Of a stretch of 55,019 bases of DNA, positions 17,122-26,890 are shown piece by piece. This DNA comes from Proteiniborus ethanoligenes (GTDB lineage: Bacteria; Bacillota; Clostridia; Tissierellales; Proteiniboraceae), in NCBI RefSeq assembly GCF_900107485.1, contig NZ_FNQE01000027.1:1-55019 (forward strand). The letters run 5' to 3'. The translations under genes were made by a program, and so were the position numbers. The first letter of the stretch is position 1. Each line of letters opens with the position of its first letter. The notes under the pieces were generated by a model. That model did no database searches. It was not told the DNA's origin and saw nothing but the letters and a program-made list of their open reading frames with translations.

Positions 17122-18564
17122 TTATTGCCTTGGATTCCCCCCGTTTTCTACATAACCATCATAAGCATCAAATATATAGCTATAACCTGCCACATCTATT
17201 ATCCATGTTGGCTTTAAAACTTGATTTTCTTCAGCTAGGTTATCATAATATACTAAATAGGCATCCTTAATGGATGATTTAACAGCTTCGTCTAAATCAA
17301 TATCTATTGCCTCTTCTATGGCTATTTCATTATCTTCAATATACCTAGTTTTAATAAAGCTATAGTTTTTATCAATTATATCATAAGCTGATAACATGCT
17401 TTTATATCCACTTTTAGGCTTTACCTTCCCTATTTGCTCCCAAATACGCCTTTTATAGGACCTAACCTGATTGTTCAGCACTTCAATTTCTATGGAGTTT
17501 ATCTCTCCACTGTAGTCTGAAATTACAGTTAATCCATCCATCTTATATTTAAATATAAATTTGTAACCTTTAGTATTATCAAATTGAATCTCGTCTATCT
17601 TAAAGAGATATGTATCCTTAGGCCATCCTAAATGAGTGTTTATAAAATCTATAGAATTGCTAAGACTAGAGTGTAGATTTCCCTCTTCTACATCTGCTTC
17701 TATGGCTTTAAAATATTCAAGGGTTCCATTTTCATGTATCTTTAGTGTTCTTTGGCTATCTATGTATATTACTGAGCCATTGTTTTCTTCAATTCTTCTT
17801 ATATATGCCAAGTCTCTGTCAAAAAATAATCTCGCTATACTATCTTCTTCAACCTCACTATTAACATCGATCTCCTGCCTGACATATACCTGTGATAGAT
17901 TAAAATTCATCTCTAGTGGAAGATATGTACTATTATCAGCAGCCAATAGTTCAGTAATTGTATAGGCTCTAGTATAGTTGCTTTTACTGATTTTATCAAT
18001 TACATCTCTCAGGCTCTCTACATCAAGTTTAGGACCGCTAATCTTATAGTATTTAGAATCATCCCCAAGAACAATAAAACTATCTCTTGCAGAATCTAAA
18101 TTTATGTAGATGCTATTAATCTTTTTTACAGAATCATTCATAGAAGATGTAATATCTCCACCAAACATTTTACTAAAGATAAATGTATATAGCTCATCAG
18201 GAAAATAAAAGTAAATAGACCTTCTTTTGCTTATGCTTTCAAGCTCTTCATTGCCTATTTCTTCAATAATTAAGTTTTTTGACTGAAACACTACTTTAAG
18301 TATCTCTTTACTTTTATCCCAAAGCTCATAATCCTCATCAAAATACAATACTGCCCGATTCTTACCACCAAAATTAACTATGTATTTCTCAGGTAGTATG
18401 AAATCTGGCAAAGTGTATTCTTTCCCACTAGTTGATTCTTGTCCAAATGCAAAGGAAGATAATAATTCCGATGGAAATTCAATCCACAGCTGCTGAGCAA
18501 GATAAATTGTAGTCAAAACTAGAAAAGCCAATAGAAAAGATTTTATTCTCTCTATATTCTTCAT
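17122..18564 (-). CDS. walH: WalH/YycH regulator of the WalK kinase
   Basis: A 480-residue protein: one N-terminal transmembrane helix (SFLLAFLVLTTIYLAQQLW), then a long extracytoplasmic region of three alpha/beta domains. Conservation is low, as usual for YycH, so the call relies on size, topology and position between walK and walI. The ATG follows GTGGAGA. With WalI it modulates WalK. Confidence 0.85.
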   Translation of the reverse strand: MKNIERIKSFLLAFLVLTTIYLAQQLWIEFPSELLSSFAFGQESTSGKEYTLPDFILPEKYIVNFGGKNRAVLYFDEDYELWDKSKEILKVVFQSKNLIIEEIGNEELESISKRRSIYFYFPDELYTFIFSKMFGGDITSSMNDSVKKINSIYINLDSARDSFIVLGDDSKYYKISGPKLDVESLRDVIDKISKSNYTRAYTITELLAADNSTYLPLEMNFNLSQVYVRQEIDVNSEVEEDSIARLFFDRDLAYIRRIEENNGSVIYIDSQRTLKIHENGTLEYFKAIEADVEEGNLHSSLSNSIDFINTHLGWPKDTYLFKIDEIQFDNTKGYKFIFKYKMDGLTVISDYSGEINSIEIEVLNNQVRSYKRRIWEQIGKVKPKSGYKSMLSAYDIIDKNYSFIKTRYIEDNEIAIEEAIDIDLDEAVKSSIKDAYLVYYDNLAEENQVLKPTWIIDVAGYSYIFDAYDGYVENGGNPRQ

Positions 18565-18590
18565 TTTATCATCTCCACTAGATGATATAA

Positions 18591-19139
18591 TTATTTGCTA
18601 TTAATCATTGTTTTTATAACATCGGTAATAGGTATAAGCGGTGCCTTTTTAGCATTAGATAATATCTTATCTACGTCATCCGTTCCCATACAAAGAATAT
18701 ACTTAGTGTCTATATGAGAAATAATACCATTACTTTTTATAGCAACAATTTTATAAAGACCTTTTTTAAGTTTTATTTCTTTAGAATATGTTCCTAGGTC
18801 TTTTATTTGAATATCTTCTGTCAATAGCAATGTGTAATCTTCATCTTTAATGGTTTCAGCTATTTGCAAATCTTCTCTTGTAGAAACATTTGAGTTTAAA
18901 TAAACTTCCAAAGTAACATTTGAACCTTCTTTGCCTTTAATAGTAATTAAAACAATATCCTCTTCTGTTTGAATTCCATTTTCGCTATTTACAATTAAGT
19001 CAATTTCTTTTTCACTTTTTTGAGCTTCTACATTGGTAGCCTGTTTGAGAGTCGTGCTACCACCTCCAGCAAATCCAACAACGCTGGTGATGCTAACAGC
19101 TGCCAATACTAATACCATTGTAAGGAACTTTCTAGACAT
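18591..19139 (-). CDS. Predicted exported protein within the wal operon
   Basis: A 182-residue protein with a classic signal peptide (MSRKFLTMVLVLAAVSITSVVGFAGG) and likely cleavage after FA-G. The rest is beta-rich, with a Big/Y_Y_Y-like segment (VTLEVYLNSN, YKIVAIKSNG). No known domain is recognised with confidence. It lies between walK and walH on the same strand, 26 bases upstream of walH, a position normally empty. It may be a cell-surface partner of the sensor. The ATG follows GGGGAGG. Confidence 0.6.
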   Translation of the reverse strand: MSRKFLTMVLVLAAVSITSVVGFAGGGSTTLKQATNVEAQKSEKEIDLIVNSENGIQTEEDIVLITIKGKEGSNVTLEVYLNSNVSTREDLQIAETIKDEDYTLLLTEDIQIKDLGTYSKEIKLKKGLYKIVAIKSNGIISHIDTKYILCMGTDDVDKILSNAKKAPLIPITDVIKTMINSK

Positions 19140-19240
19140 ATTTATGCCTCCCCTATACTACATAATACTACATTTTCATTATATACTATGTTTGTTACAG
19201 ATATATTACAGGGTAATTAAATTTAAATTACACAATTTAT

Positions 19241-21043
19241 TTACTCTAAAGGAAATATTATGTCAACTGTAGTCCCGCTTTTATACTGGCTTTGAATTTG
19301 TATTTCACCACTATGTGCTTCTACTATTTGTTTTGCAATTGAAAGTCCCAGACCTGTCCCGCCCATTTCTCTAGATCTAGCCTTATCAACTCTATAAAAT
19401 CTTTCAAATATTCTGCTCATATCTTCTTTTGGAATACCTATTCCATCATCCTTAACTGTAATAATAACTTTTTCTCCTTCTGGCTTTGCAGTAATTTCAA
19501 TAACGCCATTTTCTGGAGTGTACTTAATAGCATTTGTAATAATATTTAGTATAACCTGTTCAATACCATCTTTATCAGCGGTTATATGCCCAATGTTTTC
19601 CTCTAGCTGCAATTTTATCTCTTGTTTCTTTTCTTCCGCAGCCATTTTAATTTTTAAATATATTTTTTCTAGTAGCTCATTTATATCTAGAGATTTTTTA
19701 TTCCATTTTGTTTGTTTATAGTCAAGGTCAGATAGCTGTAATAAGCTTCTTACTATTCTTGCCATTCTGTCACATTCATCATCTACTATTGATAGAAAGT
19801 TCATTGCAATATCTTTGTCCCCAATAGCCCCATCCATTAAAGTTTCTGTGTAGCTTTTTATGGTCGTTATAGGAGTCTTAAGCTCATGTGATACATTGGC
19901 TACAAATTCCTTTCTCATGTTTTCAAGCTTTTGCTGCTCAGTTATGTCTTGGAATACTATTATCATACCACCTATATTTTCCTTTTCATCTATAAGGGGA
20001 GCATACTCTGCATTATAAACATTTGAATCTAGTTGTATTATTTCATTTCCTCTCCATTTATTTTCACTCATAATACTACTAAGGGTTATTCTATTATTTT
20101 TTTCATCAAACAATTCATCGTATTTGACTGTGCTTAGGTCTTCATGCTTGAGTTTTAGCATATCTAATGCAACAGGATTTGCGTGTATGATTTGGCCATC
20201 TAAAGATACAGCTATAACACCATCGGCCATATGTGTGATTATGGTGTCAAGCTTGCTTTTTTCTTTATTTACCTCGGCCAAGGTGCTTTTTAGTTTTAAT
20301 GTTAGATGGTTAAACATGCTTGCTAGTTGTCCAATTTCATCATCAGATTTTACTTCAACTACTTGGTCAAAATCTCCCTTCGCCATTCTTTCAGCCTTTT
20401 TCGTCACATCATTAATAGGTACTGTAATGCTTCTAGCTATTAAGAAGCCTATCAGTACCGTAATCCCAAGGGCAAGCAAGGTTGCCTTGATTAATATTAT
20501 TTTAGATTCTTCTAATGTATCATACATATCTGTCATATCCGATGTTATATATATGATTCCCTTAACCTTACCTTCTTCAGTTAAAATAGGATATGCTAAG
20601 TGCTTTGCTTTATTTGATCCATTGTCTATAGAGCTATAGCCTTCCTGCTTCTCCCCGTACTTTTTTGCATCAATAATAAGCTCTGCTTGAATCTGCCCTA
20701 TACTAAAAGCACTTTGTCCTAATATTTTGTTATTACTTGAATTACTGGCTATAATAAGCGCTATGCTTGAATTATCTATAACATAGATAACCTCGGTTGC
20801 ATATACAGGAAGCCTTTTTACATCTGTTTGAATTTCTTCTTTTACTATATTCCAATCATCGTTTTTAGATATATTATTTGACATATTAACTAAGTTTCTT
20901 ACTCGTGATTCCATCATTCTAGTGGTTTGATTTAAATGATTATCCTCAAACTTTTTTATAATAAAAGCCATAACTATAACCATTGCAATAAAAACCAGGA
21001 GGAAATATACAGTTATAAACTTCCACCTTATGCTTTTAAACAT
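19241..21043 (-). CDS. walK: Cell-wall sensor histidine kinase WalK
   Basis: About 600 residues from the ATG at 21043 (MFKSIRWKF), which has an excellent AGGAGGG and starts 4 bases after the walR stop. Order: transmembrane helix, extracytoplasmic sensor domain, second helix, HAMP (about 185-245), PAS (about 260-365), HisKA with phospho-His in VANVSHELKTPITT, and HATPase with N box IITNAIKYTPENG and G boxes VKDDGIGIP and GGTGLGLSIAK. It senses wall state and phosphorylates WalR. The length is standard. Confidence 0.95.
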   Translation of the reverse strand: MFKSIRWKFITVYFLLVFIAMVIVMAFIIKKFEDNHLNQTTRMMESRVRNLVNMSNNISKNDDWNIVKEEIQTDVKRLPVYATEVIYVIDNSSIALIIASNSSNNKILGQSAFSIGQIQAELIIDAKKYGEKQEGYSSIDNGSNKAKHLAYPILTEEGKVKGIIYITSDMTDMYDTLEESKIILIKATLLALGITVLIGFLIARSITVPINDVTKKAERMAKGDFDQVVEVKSDDEIGQLASMFNHLTLKLKSTLAEVNKEKSKLDTIITHMADGVIAVSLDGQIIHANPVALDMLKLKHEDLSTVKYDELFDEKNNRITLSSIMSENKWRGNEIIQLDSNVYNAEYAPLIDEKENIGGMIIVFQDITEQQKLENMRKEFVANVSHELKTPITTIKSYTETLMDGAIGDKDIAMNFLSIVDDECDRMARIVRSLLQLSDLDYKQTKWNKKSLDINELLEKIYLKIKMAAEEKKQEIKLQLEENIGHITADKDGIEQVILNIITNAIKYTPENGVIEITAKPEGEKVIITVKDDGIGIPKEDMSRIFERFYRVDKARSREMGGTGLGLSIAKQIVEAHSGEIQIQSQYKSGTTVDIIFPLE

Positions 21044-21047
21044 AATA

Positions 21048-21737
21048 TTAGTCCCTCCTAAAGTAGTATCCAACTCCTCGCTTAGTTAGGATGTATTTGT
21101 AATCTCCAGAATCATCCTCTACTTTTTCTCTTAGCCTTCTAACAGTAACATCTACTGTTCTAATATCTCCATAGTATTCGTAGCCCCATACTTCCTCTAG
21201 TAGCTGCTCTCTAGTAAATACCTGCTCTGATTTAGTAGCTAAAAACTTCAATAGCTCATATTCTCTTTGAGTAAGATCAATAATTTTATCATCTTTTCTA
21301 ACCTCATATTTGTTTATATCAATAACCAGATCTCCTAAATCTATTATCTCATTTCCTGTTAGCTGATTAGTCAGTTCTGTTCTTCGTAGATTAGCCTTTA
21401 CTCTAGCAACTAACTCTCTCATACTAAATGGCTTAGTTATGTAATCATCTGCCCCAAGCTCTAGACCTAGTATTTTGTCTACCTCCTCTTCCTTAGCGGT
21501 AAGCATTAGCACAGGAATTTGAAGTTTTTGACGCACTTCCTTAAGCACTTGAAATCCATCTTTTTTAGGCAACATTACATCTAAAAGTATTAAGTCTGGA
21601 TTTTCATTTAAAGCCTTGTTAACTGCATCTTGTCCATCATAAGCTATTATAACATCATACCCTTCTCTCTTAAGATTGAAGCTTAAAATATCTGCTATAG
21701 GCTTTTCATCGTCCACAACTAATATTTTCTTATCCAT
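21048..21737 (-). CDS. walR: Response regulator WalR
   Basis: A 229-residue OmpR/PhoB-type regulator. Acidic pocket DDE at 9-11, phospho-Asp in [13 protein letters not shown], conserved Lys in [11 protein letters not shown], then a winged helix ([26 protein letters not shown]). The C terminus GVGYYFRRD is typical. It is the first gene of walRK and is usually essential, controlling autolysins and wall synthesis. Confidence 0.96.
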   Translation of the reverse strand: MDKKILVVDDEKPIADILSFNLKREGYDVIIAYDGQDAVNKALNENPDLILLDVMLPKKDGFQVLKEVRQKLQIPVLMLTAKEEEVDKILGLELGADDYITKPFSMRELVARVKANLRRTELTNQLTGNEIIDLGDLVIDINKYEVRKDDKIIDLTQREYELLKFLATKSEQVFTREQLLEEVWGYEYYGDIRTVDVTVRRLREKVEDDSGDYKYILTKRGVGYYFRRD

Positions 21738-22089
21738 TTTATCAACACCTCTATATGAATTTTATAATCTTTAATGCTGTTAATCAAATATTTTGTCTAG
21801 ATAATATATTATTCTATACTCTAAAGGTTTTTCCTGCTTGTATACATTAAGGTCAAGTTCCTTAAATAAAAATGTTAAAATAAAGCTTTCCTATTCGTTA
21901 TAAAAAACATTGTATTAATACTAGACTTTAGACCTGTATACACATTTTGTTGTTCAGTGTAGAATATCAATATATATTGTATTATAGTGTAGAGTGCTAT
22001 GTTTAATCCTGTCTCCCCCTTACCCTATAATTTTTTTACAAAGTCAACCTATTATTAGACGGTTGACTTTGTATTTTTGTTTCATGTTT
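21738..22089. other. Intergenic region upstream of walR, with an inverted repeat
   Basis: This is the walR promoter region: AT-rich, no ORF. At 22038-22072 there is a 12-bp inverted repeat (arms ACAAAGTCAACC and GGTTGACTTTGT), 18 bases past the stop of the peptidase gene. The T-run follows it on the plus strand rather than the minus strand, so its use as a terminator for that gene is uncertain. Confidence 0.5.
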
Positions 22090-22902
22090 TTATAATTTAT
22101 TTAAATCATACAAATTAATTTTAAGCACTGCTTTAGCAGTTTTATTTATGCTTGTACCTTCTCCTAATATCTGTAGAACATCTCTTAGCTTTTCAAATCC
22201 CCATGTGTCTGACATGCCCTTTACAATCTCAAAGGACTTTCTGTATGCAGAGGTTTGCTCTATAGCATGAAAATTATTATCCAAATCCTCAATGTTAATG
22301 TCTTCCTTTGTGATATTGTAGCTTTCCCATTCAAAGCCTGTTGTTATATATTCAGTATATAAAGCTAAGCCTTCAGTCAACCACATTGGATAGTTTCCTC
22401 TTGTAATTTCATCAACTAATAGATGTGTAAATTCATGTACAACAGGTCCATTAACCTCATATATTTGCTCTAGATTATCAGAGCTGTTTATCCATATCTC
22501 AGGAGATAAAATATGGATAACCCCGCTATAATAAACCCCAATAGGAGTGTTACCCTTATTAAACCTTAAATTTTTTAATAAGGATTTTTCATCATTATAT
22601 ATTATTATACTGTTTTTTGTAGGTGGATAATATCCGTATATATTGCATATATTCTCATAGTATTTTTCTCCTATTTTGCCAGTTAGCTTAGCATATTCCT
22701 CATCTTCATCTTTATATCTTATGATAAAATTCTCTGTTTCAAAAGTTTTATAACCTTGTACATATTTGAATATCCTCATTTTTTCAATATGCTTTGCAAG
22801 AGGATAAAAAGATACCTGCAATGTTTCTTTATAATAAACTAATCCTATGGCTATTGTAGTTATTAATATTAGCATAACAACAAGAGCATATCTCTTTTTC
22901 AT
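22090..22902 (-). CDS. Membrane-anchored gluzincin-type peptidase
   Basis: About 270 residues from the ATG at 22902, after AGGGGGA. An N-terminal helix (YALVVMLILITTIAIGLVYY) anchors it, with the rest outside the membrane. It contains HEFTH (HExxH zinc site) followed by WLTEGLALYTEY, in which the Glu is the likely third ligand. This arrangement is typical of peptidase MA-like domains. The substrate is unknown; neighbours concern the cell envelope. Confidence 0.7.
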   Translation of the reverse strand: MKKRYALVVMLILITTIAIGLVYYKETLQVSFYPLAKHIEKMRIFKYVQGYKTFETENFIIRYKDEDEEYAKLTGKIGEKYYENICNIYGYYPPTKNSIIIYNDEKSLLKNLRFNKGNTPIGVYYSGVIHILSPEIWINSSDNLEQIYEVNGPVVHEFTHLLVDEITRGNYPMWLTEGLALYTEYITTGFEWESYNITKEDINIEDLDNNFHAIEQTSAYRKSFEIVKGMSDTWGFEKLRDVLQILGEGTSINKTAKAVLKINLYDLNKL

Positions 22903-23053
22903 AATTATTCCCCCTTTTAGTTTATATGTATGAAAAGACATTTCTATGAGGGAACATCATTATTATAGCACAACATTATGTAAACTTCATTGTAAAGTTC
23001 TTGAAAATCAAACTACATCTTCTCTTTATACAAATTTAGATCTCTTAAACCTA

Positions 23054-23791
23054 TTATTTTAATAACTCTGATATTGTCACAAACTTATATCCTCTATTTA
23101 ATAGCTCTGGTATAATAATTTTTAAAGCACCAATCACTTGATTTTCTTTTGCTTCGTTATGATCGTGAAATAAAATAATATCTCCGTTCCTAGCTTGGGA
23201 TAATACTATTTCTATTATTTTTTCTACTCCAGGATTGCCCCAATCCTTAGTATCTTGATAATATGTCCATAAAACCATATTGCCCCCATTTTCAGATACT
23301 ATATCATATATAACTTGATTATATATACCATAAGGAGGTCTAAATAATTTCGATTTTTTTCCTGTTACCTTTCTAATTATATCTTGAGTTCTACTAAATT
23401 CTTCCCTTATAACATTTTCTTCTTGATTCTTTAAGTTTATATGATTATAGCTATGTATTCCAAGCTCGTGTCCCTCTATATTTTGTCTATGTAAAATATC
23501 TGGATACTCTTCTCCATGCTTTCCTAATATAAAAAAAGTTGCTTTAACATTATACTCTTTTAAGATATCTAATATTTCTTCTGTATAAATAGGATGAGGT
23601 CCATCATCAAAAGTTAATGCTATATTTTTTTCGTTTCGTGAACCACTATATACAATATTATATGTTTTTGATAAATCTTCTTTTTCGTAAAATGCTGTAA
23701 TAATACAATTATTATTTAACATAAAGTGTAGTATTAAGATTAAACTTATAATACTAACTATTGGTTTAAACTTATATCTATTCTTAAACAT
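23054..23791 (-). CDS. Polysaccharide deacetylase (NodB domain)
   Basis: A 245-residue exported or anchored carbohydrate esterase family 4 enzyme. N-terminal hydrophobic helix (12-25). Motif 1 is TFDDGP (D62, D63), motif 2 is HSYNH (H113, H117), motif 3 is RPPYG, motif 4 involves TKDW, and motif 5 is ILFHDH. All catalytic and metal residues are present. It resembles PdaA/PdaB-type enzymes that remove acetyl groups from peptidoglycan or related glycans, sometimes in sporulation. Confidence 0.88.
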   Translation of the reverse strand: MFKNRYKFKPIVSIISLILILHFMLNNNCIITAFYEKEDLSKTYNIVYSGSRNEKNIALTFDDGPHPIYTEEILDILKEYNVKATFFILGKHGEEYPDILHRQNIEGHELGIHSYNHINLKNQEENVIREEFSRTQDIIRKVTGKKSKLFRPPYGIYNQVIYDIVSENGGNMVLWTYYQDTKDWGNPGVEKIIEIVLSQARNGDIILFHDHNEAKENQVIGALKIIIPELLNRGYKFVTISELLK

Positions 23792-23862
23792 TTTGGTCCT
23801 CCTGTTAGTTTTTTATTGTAAAAGAAATATTTCTCTTATAATAGATATTAAATCTATCTACT

Positions 23863-23923
23863 CGATATTCAATAAAAAATCTCAGCATATAATTTATACG
23901 CTGAGATTTTTTATTGAATATCG
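23863..23923. terminator. Strong bidirectional terminator
   Basis: A perfect 24-bp inverted repeat (23863-23886 and 23900-23923) with a 13-base loop and A/T tracts within the stem. The MATE gene stop codon (23911-23913) lies inside the right arm, so the stem terminates MATE transcription. Confidence 0.85.
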
Positions 23924-25287
23924 TGTATTACTCTATTTACCCATTTATTCGAAATCAATCTTTTTACAGCAAAAAAGCATTTAACTACCTCTTCTACTGT
24001 TAGAAGTGCAACGACTCCATATATAGGTAAGTTAAACCAGATAGCACCAATAAATGATAATGGTACTCCTATGCCCCACATAGTGAATGCCTCTAGCTTT
24101 AAGGAATATTTTGCATCTCCTCCTCCTCTTAGTACTCCCACTATTAGTATTATATTTATAACTCTAACTATCATGATTAACGATGTTATATAAAGTATCA
24201 TCAAGCTATCATAAAGTACTGTCTCTGAAACCTTAAATATGTTTAATACATCTTTAGCCGTAACCCATATGAGAATAGATATTCCTATGGCTACTAATGC
24301 TCCTAGCCCAAACAGGCGGTATGCATATTCTTTTCCTTTCTCTTCTTCCCCTGCCCCTATTTGATTTCCAACCATCACTGCCGATGCGTTAGCTATACCA
24401 AATACTAAAACCATATACAGGTTTTGTATTGTTGTAGTTATTTGAATTGATGCTATTGCCTGTGTTCCTATTTTCCCATAAGCTATGGCATAGACTACAG
24501 AGCCAAGCCCCCAGCATATTTCATTTAGAACTACAGGTATTATAGTTTTAAAAGATTTCTCAACAAATTCCTTATTGAAATTAAACATTTCTTTTATACT
24601 AGAAGCAAGTACACCTTTACTCATGTACACATAGCAGATTAATACAATGGCTTCTATAATTCTTGCAATAAGAGTAGCCAACGCAGCCCCTTTAACTCCT
24701 AATTCGGGAGCTCCAAGATTTCCAAATATAAATGCATAGTTCAAAATCGTGTTTGTTAACAACGCTATTATACTAACTATCATCGGTAGCATAGTTTTAC
24801 CTATAGATCTTAATGCCATACTAAAAGCAAAGGTAATAGCAGTAAATATATAGCTAATGCTTACTACCTTAAGATAATCACTTCCTAATCTTATTACATC
24901 ATTATCTTTATTAAATATCCTAACAATTGGTTCAGGTAAAAATAAGGCGCCTGTTGTAAAAATAACTGAAATTATTACACCAATTATTAGTGATAAGCCT
25001 AAAATTCTGCGAATATTTTTTTCATCATTATTTCCCCAAAATTGAGAAATAAATATACCTGCTCCACTATAAAATCCCATAATCAATATGATAAATAAAA
25101 AGAAAACTTGATTTGCTATTCCTACTGCTGCTATCTCAAATTCTCCAACCCTGCCTATCATCACTGTGTCAACCATATTAAGTGATGAAGCAATGAGGTT
25201 TTGAATAACTATAGGTATTGCTATAGCAAGTAATATCTTATAAAACTCCCCGTCACTAAATAACCTCTTAAACAAACCTCTTCTCAA
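23911..25287 (-). CDS. MATE-family multidrug/metabolite exporter
   Basis: About 458 residues and 12 predicted membrane helices in two similar halves. The first signature is IVIQNLIASSLNMVDTVMIGR, typical of MATE Na+ or H+ antiporters. I choose the TTG at 25287, six bases after AAAGGAGGA; a longer in-frame GTG start at 25359 would translate through the attenuator hairpin and ribosome binding site. The C terminus runs into the terminator. Drugs or toxic metabolites are the probable cargo. Confidence 0.88.
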   Translation of the reverse strand: MRRGLFKRLFSDGEFYKILLAIAIPIVIQNLIASSLNMVDTVMIGRVGEFEIAAVGIANQVFFLFIILIMGFYSGAGIFISQFWGNNDEKNIRRILGLSLIIGVIISVIFTTGALFLPEPIVRIFNKDNDVIRLGSDYLKVVSISYIFTAITFAFSMALRSIGKTMLPMIVSIIALLTNTILNYAFIFGNLGAPELGVKGAALATLIARIIEAIVLICYVYMSKGVLASSIKEMFNFNKEFVEKSFKTIIPVVLNEICWGLGSVVYAIAYGKIGTQAIASIQITTTIQNLYMVLVFGIANASAVMVGNQIGAGEEEKGKEYAYRLFGLGALVAIGISILIWVTAKDVLNIFKVSETVLYDSLMILYITSLIMIVRVINIILIVGVLRGGGDAKYSLKLEAFTMWGIGVPLSFIGAIWFNLPIYGVVALLTVEEVVKCFFAVKRLISNKWVNRVIHDIQ

Positions 25288-25310
25288 CTTACGTCCTCCT
25301 TTGCCGAAGA

Positions 25311-25348
25311 GCAAAAAATTAACCACCTTGAAGTTTTTCAAAGTGGTT
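25311..25348 (-). promoter_or_regulatory. Candidate transcription attenuator in the MATE leader
   Basis: On the minus strand the arms AACCACTTTGAA and TTCAAGGTGGTT close on a short A-rich loop and are followed within two bases by TTTTTT, a textbook intrinsic terminator. It lies ~25 bases upstream of the MATE start and downstream of any promoter. A GTG-initiated frame runs across it, which would permit ribosome-dependent antitermination. Leaders of this kind regulate several antibiotic-resistance genes in Firmicutes. Confidence 0.6.
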
Positions 25349-25512
25349 TGCTTCTTCACTCTTAGAGACTATGTTGCTTCTCTAAAAATTAATATGAGAT
25401 TACTGTTTATTATAACATACTTTTTTATATTCTCAAATAAGGTTTTATTTGCAAATTTCATTAACATTTTCATATGATAGTGCATACACTACAACATAGG
25501 AAGGTGAAAAAA

Positions 25513-26841
25513 ATGAGGAGAATGAATATCACAAAAATATGTCCTGTTTTAAGTGCAAAGCTACAAACCCAGTCAAATGAAGAGCTTCCTGTAATTGTTA
25601 GAGTTAAAGAAAATGATACTCACAAGCTTAATAGTTTAGCCAATATTATGGATGGCAAAATAAAAAGAAATCTTCCATTAGTTGATGCAATTGCTTTAAA
25701 TATGAACTTAAACGAAATAAATATGTTATCGAAGGATCCAAGTGTTGAATATATAAGCTATGATTCTAAAGTATTTGCACTATTAGATATTGCTAATGCC
25801 TCTGTAGGAGCCAGCTTTCCCCGAGAAAAGGGGCTAACAGGAGACAACATTACTGTGGCTGTAATAGATACAGGAGTTGCTCCACACAACGACTTGACTA
25901 AGCCCAAAAATAGAATAGTTGGATTTAAGGATTTTGTAAATGATAAAACAAAGCCTTATGACGATAATGGTCACGGTACTCATGTTGCTGGTATAATAGC
26001 TTCTAATGGATTTTCATCTAATGGAAAGTATACAGGAGTTGCACCTAATGCTAACATATTGGCTGTTAAAGCGTTAGATGAAGCTGGGAGCGGCAATACC
26101 TCTGACATAGTATCTGCTATAGAGTGGGTTGTAAAGTCAAAGGAGCAATACAATACAAAAATAATAAATCTTTCTTTAGGAAGTCCTGCAAATAATTCAG
26201 TACACTCTGACCCTTTAGTAAGAGCTGTTGAAGCTGCTGTTAAAGCAGGACTTACTGTAATAGTTGCTGCAGGAAATAGTGGACCTACAGCTAAAACCAT
26301 CCTATCTCCAGGTAATAGCCCTAATGTGATTACAGTAGGGGCTGTAGATGATAAAAGGACTCCAGATATAAGTGATGATACTATAGCTAGTTTTTCAAGC
26401 CGTGGACCTACTAAGGAAGGAATAAGAAAACCAGATGTAGTAGCACCAGGGGTAAACATTATGTCCTTATCAAATACTTCTGGTGACGGTTATGTTACTT
26501 CAAGTGGTACTTCTATGGCTACACCGCTGGTATCTGGTTCTTGTGCTTTGTTATATAGTAAAAATAAAGATTTAACACCAAGCCAAGTAAAATCAATGTT
26601 TATAAACTCATGTTCAGACCTTAAGGATAAATATGAAAACCAAGGAGCAGGGATAATAGATTTAAGAAAACTCTTTAAAGATCTTGACAAAGAAAAACCA
26701 AACACTAGACCTTCAAGGCCTCCCTCATCTCCCATACGTCCCTTTCCGCCGAAGAAAGAGAAGGTAGCATCTGAGAGCTCCTTTAGTGAGATAATTGTTG
26801 TGCTTCTTTTAGTGTTTTTACTATTGAACTTAAGTGATTAA
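25513..26841 (+). CDS. Subtilisin-family (S8) serine protease with C-terminal membrane tail
   Basis: A 442-residue S8 peptidase starting at ATG 25513 after GGAAGGTG. Residues ~20-90 resemble an inhibitor_I9 propeptide. The catalytic triad is D119 (VIDTG), H154 (NGHGTH) and S334 (GTSMATP), with oxyanion Asn255 (AAGNSG). A Pro-rich linker (~405-420) leads to a final hydrophobic helix (IIVVLLLVFLLLNL). No N-terminal signal peptide is visible, so it is either cytosolic and tail-anchored or exported by an unusual route. It is convergent with the M23 peptidase gene that now lies 13 kb away. Confidence 0.88.
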   Translation: MRRMNITKICPVLSAKLQTQSNEELPVIVRVKENDTHKLNSLANIMDGKIKRNLPLVDAIALNMNLNEINMLSKDPSVEYISYDSKVFALLDIANASVGASFPREKGLTGDNITVAVIDTGVAPHNDLTKPKNRIVGFKDFVNDKTKPYDDNGHGTHVAGIIASNGFSSNGKYTGVAPNANILAVKALDEAGSGNTSDIVSAIEWVVKSKEQYNTKIINLSLGSPANNSVHSDPLVRAVEAAVKAGLTVIVAAGNSGPTAKTILSPGNSPNVITVGAVDDKRTPDISDDTIASFSSRGPTKEGIRKPDVVAPGVNIMSLSNTSGDGYVTSSGTSMATPLVSGSCALLYSKNKDLTPSQVKSMFINSCSDLKDKYENQGAGIIDLRKLFKDLDKEKPNTRPSRPPSSPIRPFPPKKEKVASESSFSEIIVVLLLVFLLLNLSD

Positions 26842-26850
26842 AATAAAAAA

Positions 26851-26882
26851 AGCCCACATTTAGGAGCGGTCAGATAGGGATT
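26851..26882 (+). other. attL of the serine-recombinase element
   Basis: AGCCCACA (26851-26858) is followed by a variable centre and AGGGATT (26876-26882). Read outside-in it aligns with the minus strand of 40197-40227, giving two 7-8-bp perfect blocks at matching spacing. The outer block pairs with the outer block of attR to remake a terminator stem (the empty site); the inner blocks would form a symmetric attP. Confidence 0.55.
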
Positions 26883-26890
26883 TATAATTC

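Noticed and set aside
22038-22072. Terminator for the gluzincin gene
   Set aside because: The stem is perfect but the T-run follows on the opposite strand, so I list it only as an inverted repeat.
25980-26459. Long open frame antisense to the subtilase
   Set aside because: Mirrors the codon pattern of the real gene, has no ribosome binding site and no recognisable domain.
26851-26882. IS-type terminal inverted repeats for the 13-kb element
   Set aside because: The repeats are better explained as half-sites of attL/attR, because the adjacent enzyme is a large serine recombinase and the outer halves restore a terminator.
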